The position numbers and the translations under genes are program-made. 6,249 bases of DNA from Clostridia bacterium (lineage in GTDB: Bacteria; Bacillota; Clostridia; Peptostreptococcales; Anaerovoracaceae). Shown in pieces: positions 1-6,226 of this stretch. The notes under the pieces are model-generated. The model was not told the origin of the DNA and searched no databases. It saw nothing but the letters and a program-made list of their open reading frames with translations. The stretch is from positions 1 to 6,249 of the forward strand of contig CAAFTW010000020.1 in the NCBI GenBank assembly GCA_900766045.1, given 5' to 3'. How positions within the stretch are numbered: the first letter of the stretch is position 1; every line of letters starts with the position of its first letter.

Positions 1-91
1 TATAATGATATTATCACGATTATTAAGAAAGAAATCTGTCGCGGCAGCGGTTGGCGAGAGTTGAATGGATCGTCTGCTGCAGCACAGGATC

Positions 92-96
92 AGGGG
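92..96 (+). promoter_or_regulatory. Ribosome binding site deciding the start of the large EAL/GGDEF gene
   Basis: AGGGG followed by 6 nt and then ATG at 103. The in-frame TTG at 61 has no comparably spaced purine-rich site, so this site favours the shorter protein. It does not rule out a start upstream of the window. Confidence 0.6.
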
Positions 97-102
97 AATA
101 TT

Positions 103-3087
103 ATGAGCGATAAGTCATCCGGAACCTATATCATCGATGAAGATTATAATATTATCAGCGCCAATCAGACTGTATTAGATCTGTATCCTTCCGTTCAGAT
201 CGGAAAGAAGTGCTATAAATGTCTGATGAATCTGGAGGAGCCATGTCCGCCATGCCCTGTGGCCAATCATATTCAGGGGCCGCAGACCTATATGGATCCC
301 ATCCGGAAGATCTATGAAACGGTTGATGCCGTTGAAGTGCCTCTGCCGGACGGAACAATGGGGCACGCTCTTGTGATGAGCACTGTCGGAGAGGGAGAAG
401 CTGTGTCAGCAAGACTTCCGCGCAGCCGGGATGAACTGAACAGACTCCTTGAACAGAAGTATTTTGATACGCTTACAGAAGGCTATACCCGCAAAGGATT
501 TATACGGGAGTGTGAACGCCTTTTTTCGCGTAACAGCAGAACGAATTATGCGATGATTCTGTTTGATATCCAGAATTTTAAGGCAATTAATGAAACGTTT
601 GGCAGTGAGGACGGCGATCAGGTTATTAACTATGTTTTTACTTCGCTCTGTGACAGCTGGCTGAAACCTCTTATTTCTGCGAGAATAGAATCGGACCATT
701 TTCTTTTTTTGGTTCAGCGGGACAGGATACAGAAAGGAAAGTTTGACTCCCTCCTTAATCTCGAATGGTACAGAGACGGCCGCAATGTTCATCTTCATCT
801 GCACAGCGGTATCTATTATGTGGAAGACTGTCAGGCATCGGTCTCCCGTATGGTGGACTGGACAATCCTTGCTAGGCAGTATGCGGAGAGAGGTCATCAT
901 GAAAGCTGTGCTGTTTTTGAGCCATCCATGCGTGAACAATATATTGACCAGGCGGAAATCGTTTCCAGTTTTACAAACAGCCTGAGGGATGAAGAGTTTC
1001 AGGTATGGTACCAGCCGATCATTGATGCAGCATCGGGGAAAGTCTGCGCGGCAGAAGCTCTTGTACGCTGGAATCATCCGAAGCAGGGCTTTATCGGACC
1101 GGACCGGTTTATTCCTGCCCTGGAAGCAGGCGGATTTATCACCCGGCTGGATCTTTATGTGCTGAAGCATGTTCAGCGCTTTCAGCATGCTCTGTATGCT
1201 GAGAAAATGCCAGTTGTTCCGGTCTCAGTAAATCTGTCCCGTCAGGATTTTTACAGTGACTCGTTTTTAAATGAAATTTTCAGCCTTGCTCAGACCTGCC
1301 CTTTGCCGAAATCCTGCATCAATTATGAGGTTACGGAAACGGCTGTTGCTGTTCTCAGGGAAAACTGTGAATATCTCTTCCAGCAGCTGCGTCAGATTGG
1401 GGCAAAGGTTCTTCTGGATGATTTCGGCAGCGGTTATTCCTCACTGGCGATGATCGGCAACTATTCCTTCGATGTTGTAAAAATTGATAAATCGCTGATC
1501 AGTCAGATTGAAACGAAATCTGCCGTCAGGGCGGTCATTGAGTCGACAATCAGTATGTGTCATAACATCGGACTGTATACTGTTGCGGAAGGCGTTGAGA
1601 ACAGTGCGCAGCTGGATTTTCTGAAAAACTCCGGCTGTGACTGCATTCAGGGATATTATTATTCCCGGCCTATGCCGGAAAAGGATTTTCGGGAGTTCCT
1701 GTCCACATCTCAGATTGCAGAATCCTGTTATTCTTCAGTAAAGACACGAAAGCGCCCGAAGGGATTTGATATCGACGATATCATGGATCTTGTCAACCAC
1801 TCGGGCCAGTTCATTCAGGTCTGCCGTCCGGAAGATTACAGTATGGTGTATGCGAATGAAATGACGCTGGACATCTCCGGCCACCCGGACCTGCCTTACG
1901 AGGGGGAACGCTGCTATCATTATATGCTTGGCCTGGATGCTCCCTGCGGCCACTGCCCAATGAAATTCATGAATGGTGAGGAGGAGAAAGAAATTGAAGT
2001 GGACGATGGCTCTCGTATTTTTTCCCTTAAGGCAAGATATACGACATGGAATGGAAAGAGAGTCTTCATTGAATATGGAAGAGATATAACGGATACCAAG
2101 GCCGGACAGCGCCGCTATGCGGATCAGATTCGCGGTATTCTGGAAAATATTCCGGAAGGTCAGGGCGTATTTCATATGGATCTGACGGCAGATAAATGGA
2201 TCAGTTCGGGAGGTTCTGCACAAAATGCCAGAGATATGCAGGATCTGCCGGATGTGAATACCCTGATCCGCCAGATTGGCTCATTCGTACCGGATAAAGA
2301 AGGCCAGGATCGCTTTTTCCGTACATTCAGCAGGGATGCTCAGCTGCGTGCCTATGCGGTGAATAAGCGGCAGATCGTTCTGGAGACAGAATCCTATTAC
2401 GACGACAAGTCCATCCGCTGGTCCCGCATCACAGCGCATATCATTGAAAATCCGAATACCGATCATGTGGAAAGCATTATCTATGGAGTAGATATTTCAA
2501 GGGAACAGACCCATATCGAAGAACTTGAAAAGGTACGCCGGCAGGACCGTGCAGAGAAGGAAGCGCTTCGTCAGAAAATTGACGAGACATTGAAAATGTA
2601 TACGCAGGCAGACCGGGACCGCCGTTATGACTATCTCACCGGTCTCTACAACCGTCTGGCGCTCTATCAGTTCATCCGGAATGATCAGAAGAGAATCACG
2701 GGTGCTCTGATGCTTGATATCGATAACTTCAAGCGCATCAATGACAGCTATGGCCATGCCGCCGGCGATGAGTGCCTGAAAGAGCTGGGAAGAATGCTGA
2801 TGGAATTCAGCGTCCACAGAGATATCTTTTTCTTCCGCTTCGGGGGAGAGGAAATCGTCGGTCTGATGCAGAAAGATGATGCGGATATCGGCGCGGTTTC
2901 TTCCGAACTGTTGGAAGAGATCAGGGAGAAGAAAATCCCTGTGAATGCCGAAAAAGAGATTTCTGTTACCGTTTCTATCGGATATACGGCTGTGCAGAAT
3001 GAATGCCGGGAGATGATCAGCCAGGCGGACCGTGCAATGTACGTGGCAAAAAAACAGGGCAAGGATCAGATTGCCTGTCTGGACTGA
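103..3087 (+). CDS. PAS - degenerate GGDEF - EAL - PAS - PAS - GGDEF bifunctional c-di-GMP turnover protein
   Basis: Probable cytoplasmic sensor enzyme that breaks down, and possibly makes, cyclic di-GMP; 994 aa from the ATG at 103. Domains: PAS (about 6-100), degenerate GGDEF (118-280; GGDEF site replaced by ESDHF at 196-200), EAL (290-535), PAS (556-664), a further PAS-like fold (670-802), charged coiled coil (802-838), GGDEF (838-990). The EAL domain keeps the residues expected for hydrolysis to pGpG: E318 in EALVR, N377, E409, D439/D440 in DDFGSGYSS, K460, E496 in AEGVE and Q516. The last domain has GGEEI (914-918) and the DIDNFK metal/substrate motif, but HRDI at the I-site position instead of RxxD. 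Two PAS domains share a C-x10-C-x2-C motif. No membrane segment or signal peptide is visible. The ATG at 103 is preferred because AGGGG lies 6 nt upstream; a TTG at 61 is in frame, and the frame is open to base 1, so a longer protein starting outside the window is possible. Domain calls are strong; net activity is inferred. Confidence 0.93.
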   Translation: MSDKSSGTYIIDEDYNIISANQTVLDLYPSVQIGKKCYKCLMNLEEPCPPCPVANHIQGPQTYMDPIRKIYETVDAVEVPLPDGTMGHALVMSTVGEGEAVSARLPRSRDELNRLLEQKYFDTLTEGYTRKGFIRECERLFSRNSRTNYAMILFDIQNFKAINETFGSEDGDQVINYVFTSLCDSWLKPLISARIESDHFLFLVQRDRIQKGKFDSLLNLEWYRDGRNVHLHLHSGIYYVEDCQASVSRMVDWTILARQYAERGHHESCAVFEPSMREQYIDQAEIVSSFTNSLRDEEFQVWYQPIIDAASGKVCAAEALVRWNHPKQGFIGPDRFIPALEAGGFITRLDLYVLKHVQRFQHALYAEKMPVVPVSVNLSRQDFYSDSFLNEIFSLAQTCPLPKSCINYEVTETAVAVLRENCEYLFQQLRQIGAKVLLDDFGSGYSSLAMIGNYSFDVVKIDKSLISQIETKSAVRAVIESTISMCHNIGLYTVAEGVENSAQLDFLKNSGCDCIQGYYYSRPMPEKDFREFLSTSQIAESCYSSVKTRKRPKGFDIDDIMDLVNHSGQFIQVCRPEDYSMVYANEMTLDISGHPDLPYEGERCYHYMLGLDAPCGHCPMKFMNGEEEKEIEVDDGSRIFSLKARYTTWNGKRVFIEYGRDITDTKAGQRRYADQIRGILENIPEGQGVFHMDLTADKWISSGGSAQNARDMQDLPDVNTLIRQIGSFVPDKEGQDRFFRTFSRDAQLRAYAVNKRQIVLETESYYDDKSIRWSRITAHIIENPNTDHVESIIYGVDISREQTHIEELEKVRRQDRAEKEALRQKIDETLKMYTQADRDRRYDYLTGLYNRLALYQFIRNDQKRITGALMLDIDNFKRINDSYGHAAGDECLKELGRMLMEFSVHRDIFFFRFGGEEIVGLMQKDDADIGAVSSELLEEIREKKIPVNAEKEISVTVSIGYTAVQNECREMISQADRAMYVAKKQGKDQIACLD

Positions 3088-3095
3088 GTAAATAA

Positions 3096-3129
3096 ATACC
3101 CTCTTCAGAATATTGAAGACTGAGGGTAT
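3096..3129. terminator. Imperfect hairpin after the large gene, overlapping the next promoter
   Basis: The arms ATACCCTC (3096-3103) and GAGGGTAT (3122-3129) are perfectly complementary over 8 bp. An inner TTCA/TGAA stem closes a GAATAT loop, with a 4-nt bulge (GACT) on the 3' side. It begins 9 nt after the stop codon of the upstream gene. No U-run follows on the + strand, so it is not a classical intrinsic terminator in that direction. On the - strand the stem is followed by TTATTTA, which fits weak termination better. Its 3' arm includes the first three bases of the TATAAT box, so it could instead be a regulatory site or a coincidence of promoter architecture. Confidence 0.4.
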
Positions 3130-3132
3130 AAT
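3104..3132 (+). promoter_or_regulatory. Probable sigma-A promoter of the PAS-GAF-GGDEF gene
   Basis: A perfect TATAAT lies at 3127-3132, with TTCAGA (4 of 6 to TTGACA) at 3104-3109 and a 17-bp spacer. Transcription would begin around 3139, about 70 nt before the preferred start codon at 3211. This suggests the cyclase gene can be transcribed independently of the large gene upstream. It would also leave the ATG at 3151 only about 12 nt from the transcript end, with no room for a Shine-Dalgarno. Confidence 0.55.
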
Positions 3133-3192
3133 ACATGTATAGAAATATTTATGCATGACAGGAGAGAAAATGAGGATTTCAAGGGCAAATCC

Positions 3193-3200
3193 GGGGGAGG
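3193..3200 (+). promoter_or_regulatory. Likely ribosome binding site for the ATG at 3211
   Basis: GGGGGAGG is followed by 10 nt and then the in-frame ATG at 3211. The spacing is slightly long but usable. A stronger-looking AGGAGAG (3160-3166) lies upstream, but the ATG it best serves (3170) is out of frame with the cyclase. Confidence 0.45.
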
Positions 3201-3210
3201 CAGCAGGACG

Positions 3211-4560
3211 ATGTATCATCCTGACGATTTTCATGAGATTCCGGTTCCATACGCCGTTTTTGAAGTTATTCTGAATGAAGAAGGAAGCCGGGTTGTTGAT
3301 ACAAAATATATATTTGTCAATGAAAAATACTGCGAAATGGGAGGAAAGAAGCAGGAAGAGTTCCTGGGAAAGCGTTTCAATACGGTTTACCCAGACGCAG
3401 AAGATCACTGGTTCCATTATTGTTATCAGGCTCTGGTAACAAGAGAGTCTGTCCATGACCGTCTTTATGAACCGCTGATCGGACACTGGCTGGATTTTAC
3501 GGTTGCACCGGTGGCAAAACCAGACTGTGTAGCGTATACCTTTACCGTTGTAGACGGAGAACAGGAATTGCTGGCAGCAGAAAGAAGAGACAGACAGACC
3601 GGGCAGATTATACTCCGCATGTCCAGAATTCTGAATGGAGAAGAGGATTATCAGACCAGCCTGAATCATGTACTGCGTGAACTTTCCCATATCATTCACC
3701 CGGATCGTATTTATATTCTGGAGACCGACCAGGTTACCGCAAGCAATACCTTCGAGTGGTGCGCACCGGGCGTTAATCCGGAAATCATGACCCTGCAGAA
3801 TATGGATTACAGGACATCGATTCAGGGCTGGGAGAAGTTTTCTGCAGATCAGGCTAGTGTTGTTCTTCCGGACATCACCGTGCTGAAGGAGCAAGATCCG
3901 GAAAACTTTGCGATTCTGGAACGACAGGGAATCAAGCGTCTGATCGCCGCGCCGATGTTTCAGAGGGGCCGTCTGATCGGCTATCTTGCCGCAGATAACT
4001 ACGAAGAAAGTGACCGCATTAATACACAGAGAATCCTGGAAATGGTTTCCTTCTTCGTCGGGGCAAAAATCATGGACCAGAGGCTCATCCTGAAACTGGA
4101 GCATATGAGTCACTACGATATGCTGACCGGTGTGCACAATAGGAACGCAATGATCGAAGACACAGAGACAATGGCTTCTCAGAATTGCAGCATTGGTGTC
4201 GTTTATGCAGATGTGAATGGTCTGAAGGGAATTAACGACGAGCAAGGTCACCATGCCGGCGACCGGGCAATCCGCTTTGCGGCGGAGACGCTGTCGGAAG
4301 TTTTCGGAGTCGGTCGGGTTTACCGGGAAGGCGGCGATGAGTTTACCGTGCTTCTTCCGGGCATATCCAGGGAAAGCTTTGAAGAGAAGTACAGAAAATT
4401 ATTAGCCTGTATCAAAAGGCAGAATGACGTCTGTCTTGCGGCCGGGGCCGCCTGGGATGAAGATGCAGGCCGTCTGAAACAGACCATCCACCGGGCGGAA
4501 CAGCAGATGTACAGGAATAAAGCAGAGTATTACAAGGTCCACGACCGGAGGCGGAATTAG
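3211..4560 (+). CDS. PAS-GAF-GGDEF diguanylate cyclase
   Basis: Predicted soluble sensor enzyme that condenses two GTP into cyclic di-GMP; 449 aa from the ATG at 3211. An N-terminal PAS domain (about 5-115) is followed by a short linker, a GAF domain (130-285) and a C-terminal GGDEF domain (297-440). The active site is intact: GGDEF at 374-378, the metal-binding motif written DVNGLK from D334 (a variant of DxDxFK common in clostridial cyclases), and the downstream IND..GH..GD motif. The inhibitory-site position reads FGVG, not RxxD, so classical product inhibition at this site is not expected. No transmembrane segment is seen, so input is presumably a cytoplasmic small molecule or protein sensed by PAS and/or GAF. 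The gene lies 123 nt after the EAL/GGDEF gene on the same strand and has its own TATAAT promoter. An in-frame ATG at 3151 would add 20 residues but has no ribosome binding site and sits almost at the predicted transcript start; a strong Shine-Dalgarno at 3160-3166 points to another frame. Family assignment is firm; signal and start are less so. Confidence 0.94.
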   Translation: MYHPDDFHEIPVPYAVFEVILNEEGSRVVDTKYIFVNEKYCEMGGKKQEEFLGKRFNTVYPDAEDHWFHYCYQALVTRESVHDRLYEPLIGHWLDFTVAPVAKPDCVAYTFTVVDGEQELLAAERRDRQTGQIILRMSRILNGEEDYQTSLNHVLRELSHIIHPDRIYILETDQVTASNTFEWCAPGVNPEIMTLQNMDYRTSIQGWEKFSADQASVVLPDITVLKEQDPENFAILERQGIKRLIAAPMFQRGRLIGYLAADNYEESDRINTQRILEMVSFFVGAKIMDQRLILKLEHMSHYDMLTGVHNRNAMIEDTETMASQNCSIGVVYADVNGLKGINDEQGHHAGDRAIRFAAETLSEVFGVGRVYREGGDEFTVLLPGISRESFEEKYRKLLACIKRQNDVCLAAGAAWDEDAGRLKQTIHRAEQQMYRNKAEYYKVHDRRRN

Positions 4561-4564
4561 GCAG

Positions 4565-4610
4565 GCCGTATTTCTGATCTTGGTGCTGCATGGGAAACAG
4601 GCAATTTTTT
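4565..4610 (+). terminator. Possible weak intrinsic terminator after the diguanylate cyclase gene
   Basis: Starting 4 nt after the stop codon, GCC (4565-4567... read as G4565, C4566, C4567) plus TnTTTC can pair with GGGAAAnA-GGC (about 4592-4602). The stem has one bulge and one mismatch around a loop of roughly 16 nt. Six T residues follow at 4605-4610. The position and T-run fit a terminator; the poor stem keeps this tentative. Confidence 0.35.
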
Positions 4611-4740
4611 GTTATGGTAAAAGAGCTAATTTCTAGTTTACACGGACGAAAAGCTGTGACGAACATTCCGCTGGCAGAGCCGATCATCATGCAGTAAACA
4701 TCTGCCAATATTATGCCGAAATTTTACAGAAACGTATCCA

Positions 4741-4768
4741 TTGAGACGGAAATCGGGGTAAATATTAG
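4741..4768 (+). promoter_or_regulatory. Weak candidate promoter for eno
   Basis: TTGAGA (5 of 6 to TTGACA) lies at 4741-4746, then a 16-bp spacer, then TATTAG (4 of 6 to TATAAT) at 4763-4768. It would give a leader of about 45 nt before the eno start codon. No better pair was seen in the 260-base gap, but the -10 is poor for a gene normally expressed strongly, so the real promoter could lie elsewhere. Confidence 0.3.
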
Positions 4769-4780
4769 ACATGATGTTTT

Positions 4781-4798
4781 GGACAAAGGGGACAAAGC
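4781..4798 (+). repeat. Tandem 9-bp direct repeat in the eno leader
   Basis: GGACAAAGG (4781-4789) is followed immediately by GGACAAAGC (4790-4798), identical in 8 of 9 positions. It lies just upstream of the eno ribosome binding site, between the candidate promoter and the start codon. It could be a chance duplication, a replication-slippage product or a regulator binding site; the sequence alone does not decide. Confidence 0.5.
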
Positions 4799-4806
4799 AA
4801 GATAAG

Positions 4807-4813
4807 AAGGGAG
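4807..4813 (+). promoter_or_regulatory. Strong ribosome binding site of eno
   Basis: AAGGGAG is followed by 7 nt and then the ATG at 4821. The consensus and spacing are good, which fixes the enolase start and fits high translation of a glycolytic gene. Confidence 0.8.
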
Positions 4814-4820
4814 AACAGCA

Positions 4821-6122
4821 ATGAATGAATATTTGAAAATAGCAGATGTTTACGGCCGTGAAATTCTGGATTCCCGCGGAAATCCGACGGTTGAAGCGGA
4901 AGTCACTCTGGCGGACGGAACAGTCGGACGGGGCGCATCTCCATCCGGTGCTTCTACGGGAGAGTTTGAGGCCCTGGAACTCCGCGACGGTGACAAGAAC
5001 AGATTCGGAGGAAAAGGCGTTTCCAAAGCAGTTTCTAACATCAATGAAAAGATTTCAGAGGCCCTGAAGGGTGCGGATGCGTCAGATACTTATGCAGTGG
5101 ATCAGATTATGCTGGATCTGGACGGAACGAAAGATAAGTCCAATCTGGGCGCCAATGCGATTCTGGCGGTATCCATTGCAGCAGCCCGCGCGGCATCGAA
5201 ATCTCTGGATATCCCGCTCTACCGCTTTCTCGGCGGGGTAAACGCGAACACCCTGCCGGTTCCGATGATGAACATCTTAAATGGCGGTGCGCACGCAGGG
5301 AATTCTGTGGATACACAGGAATTCATGATTATGCCGGCGGGCGCAGAGAGCTTTAAGGAAGGTCTTCAGTGGGCGTCTGAGGTCTTCCATGCACTGCAGA
5401 AACTGCTGAAAGAGGAAGGGCTGACCACGGCTGTTGGTGATGAAGGCGGCTTTGCTCCGGATCTTAAGAGCGATGAGGATACGATTGAACACATTCTTAA
5501 GGCCATCCAGAATGCCGGCTATGAACCGGGAAAGGATTTTGTCCTGGCGATTGACGCGGCAGCATCAGAATGGAAAAGTGAGAAAGGAAAGGGCTTCTAC
5601 CATCAGCCGAAGTCCGGAAAGGATTATACCAGCGATGAACTGATCGCCCACTGGGAGAGTCTGATCGATAAGTATCCGATTTACTCCATTGAAGACGGTC
5701 TGGATGAGGAAGACTGGGAAGGCTGGCAGAAAATGACAGCGAAACTGGGAAACAAGGTGCAGCTGGTCGGAGATGACCTCTTCGTCACCAACACAGAGCG
5801 TCTTCAGAAGGGCATTGAACTCGGCGCAGGAAATGCGATTCTGATCAAGCTGAATCAGATCGGCTCTGTCAGCGAAACGCTGAATGCCATCAAGATGGCG
5901 CAGAATGCAGGGATGCGCGCGATCGTATCCCACCGTTCTGGTGAAACGGCTGACACAACCATCGCCGATCTTGCCGTTGCGCTGAATGCGGGAGAAATCA
6001 AGTCCGGCGCACCGTCCAGATCCGAGCGTACCGCGAAGTACAACCAGCTTCTGAGAATCGAAGAGTCTCTCGGAAATGCTGCGGTATATCCGGGAAAGGG
6101 TGCGTTTAACTTTAATAAATAA
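4821..6122 (+). CDS. eno: Enolase (phosphopyruvate hydratase)
   Basis: Glycolytic enzyme that interconverts 2-phosphoglycerate and phosphoenolpyruvate plus water in the cytoplasm, Mg-dependent. The 433-aa length is standard for bacterial enolase and the protein is complete. The N-terminal domain starts with the typical YGREILDSRGNPTVE segment (11-25) and carries the mobile loop GASPSGASTGEFEALELRDG (38-57). In the barrel, catalytic E167 (QEFM) and E208 (GDEGG), Mg ligands D245, E291 (SIEDGLDEEDW) and D318 (VGDDLFVTN), catalytic base K343 (LIKLNQIG), the signature SHRSGET (370-376) and K394 are all present. The loop reads GGAHAGNSVD where many enolases have HADN, a modest family-level variant away from the catalytic residues. 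The start is fixed by AAGGGAG 7 nt upstream. Other glycolytic genes that often neighbour eno (gpmI, tpiA, pgk) are not in the window; upstream is a signalling gene separated by 260 non-coding bases, so eno is probably transcribed on its own here. No convincing intrinsic terminator follows within the window. Confidence 0.99.
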   Translation: MNEYLKIADVYGREILDSRGNPTVEAEVTLADGTVGRGASPSGASTGEFEALELRDGDKNRFGGKGVSKAVSNINEKISEALKGADASDTYAVDQIMLDLDGTKDKSNLGANAILAVSIAAARAASKSLDIPLYRFLGGVNANTLPVPMMNILNGGAHAGNSVDTQEFMIMPAGAESFKEGLQWASEVFHALQKLLKEEGLTTAVGDEGGFAPDLKSDEDTIEHILKAIQNAGYEPGKDFVLAIDAAASEWKSEKGKGFYHQPKSGKDYTSDELIAHWESLIDKYPIYSIEDGLDEEDWEGWQKMTAKLGNKVQLVGDDLFVTNTERLQKGIELGAGNAILIKLNQIGSVSETLNAIKMAQNAGMRAIVSHRSGETADTTIADLAVALNAGEIKSGAPSRSERTAKYNQLLRIEESLGNAAVYPGKGAFNFNK

Positions 6123-6167
6123 CAGGATTCTGTTTCAGGATGGCCGTTCTCTGATCTGTTTGGGTCT

Positions 6168-6226
6168 GTAACTTTCGCGGGGGTTGAACGTTTCATTGGG
6201 GCGTAACTTTGACAGGGGTACTGACC
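6168..6226. repeat. Two degenerate direct repeats, GTAACTTT...GGGG...TGA, at the right edge
   Basis: GTAACTTT occurs at 6168-6175 and again at 6203-6210, offset by 35 bp. Both copies are followed by a short spacer, a run of four or five G (6179-6183 and 6215-6218) and then TTGA or TACTGA. Repeats of this kind near one end are a known feature of some insertion sequences, notably IS21-family elements, whose termini carry several copies of a transposase-binding motif. The window stops before any transposase gene, so a mobile-element assignment is only a hypothesis. Confidence 0.4.

Noticed and set aside
406..1188. 260-codon open frame on the - strand
   Set aside because: It lies wholly opposite the degenerate GGDEF and EAL coding region, with no recognisable domain and no separate promoter evidence.
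3151..3210. N-terminal extension of the cyclase from the ATG at 3151
   Set aside because: It has no ribosome binding site and lies about 12 nt from the predicted transcript start. The added 20 residues are charged and Gly/Ser-rich, and the PAS domain begins right after the ATG at 3211. Kept only as an alternative start.
2497..4254. 585-codon open frame on the - strand spanning the end of the first gene and most of the second
   Set aside because: It is antisense to two clearly homologous coding regions and crosses their intergenic promoter. Its translation is rich in Cys, His, Phe and Ile without domain motifs, typical of a shadow frame.
4636..4680. c-di-GMP riboswitch (GEMM-like) ahead of eno
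   Set aside because: The GGACGAAAAGC stretch superficially recalls part of the motif, but the conserved core strings and the paired helices are absent.
4590..4697. 35-codon + strand ORF in the gap before eno (begins MGNRQFFVMVKELISS)
   Set aside because: The composition looks protein-like, but there is no Shine-Dalgarno before either candidate ATG, and the ORF starts inside the possible terminator. At this length it can arise by chance, so no gene is called.
6121..6160. Terminator after eno formed by AACAG/CTGTT pairing
   Set aside because: The stem is only 5 bp with a 4-nt loop, and there is no T-run afterwards. Longer alternative pairings need bulges and also lack a T-run.
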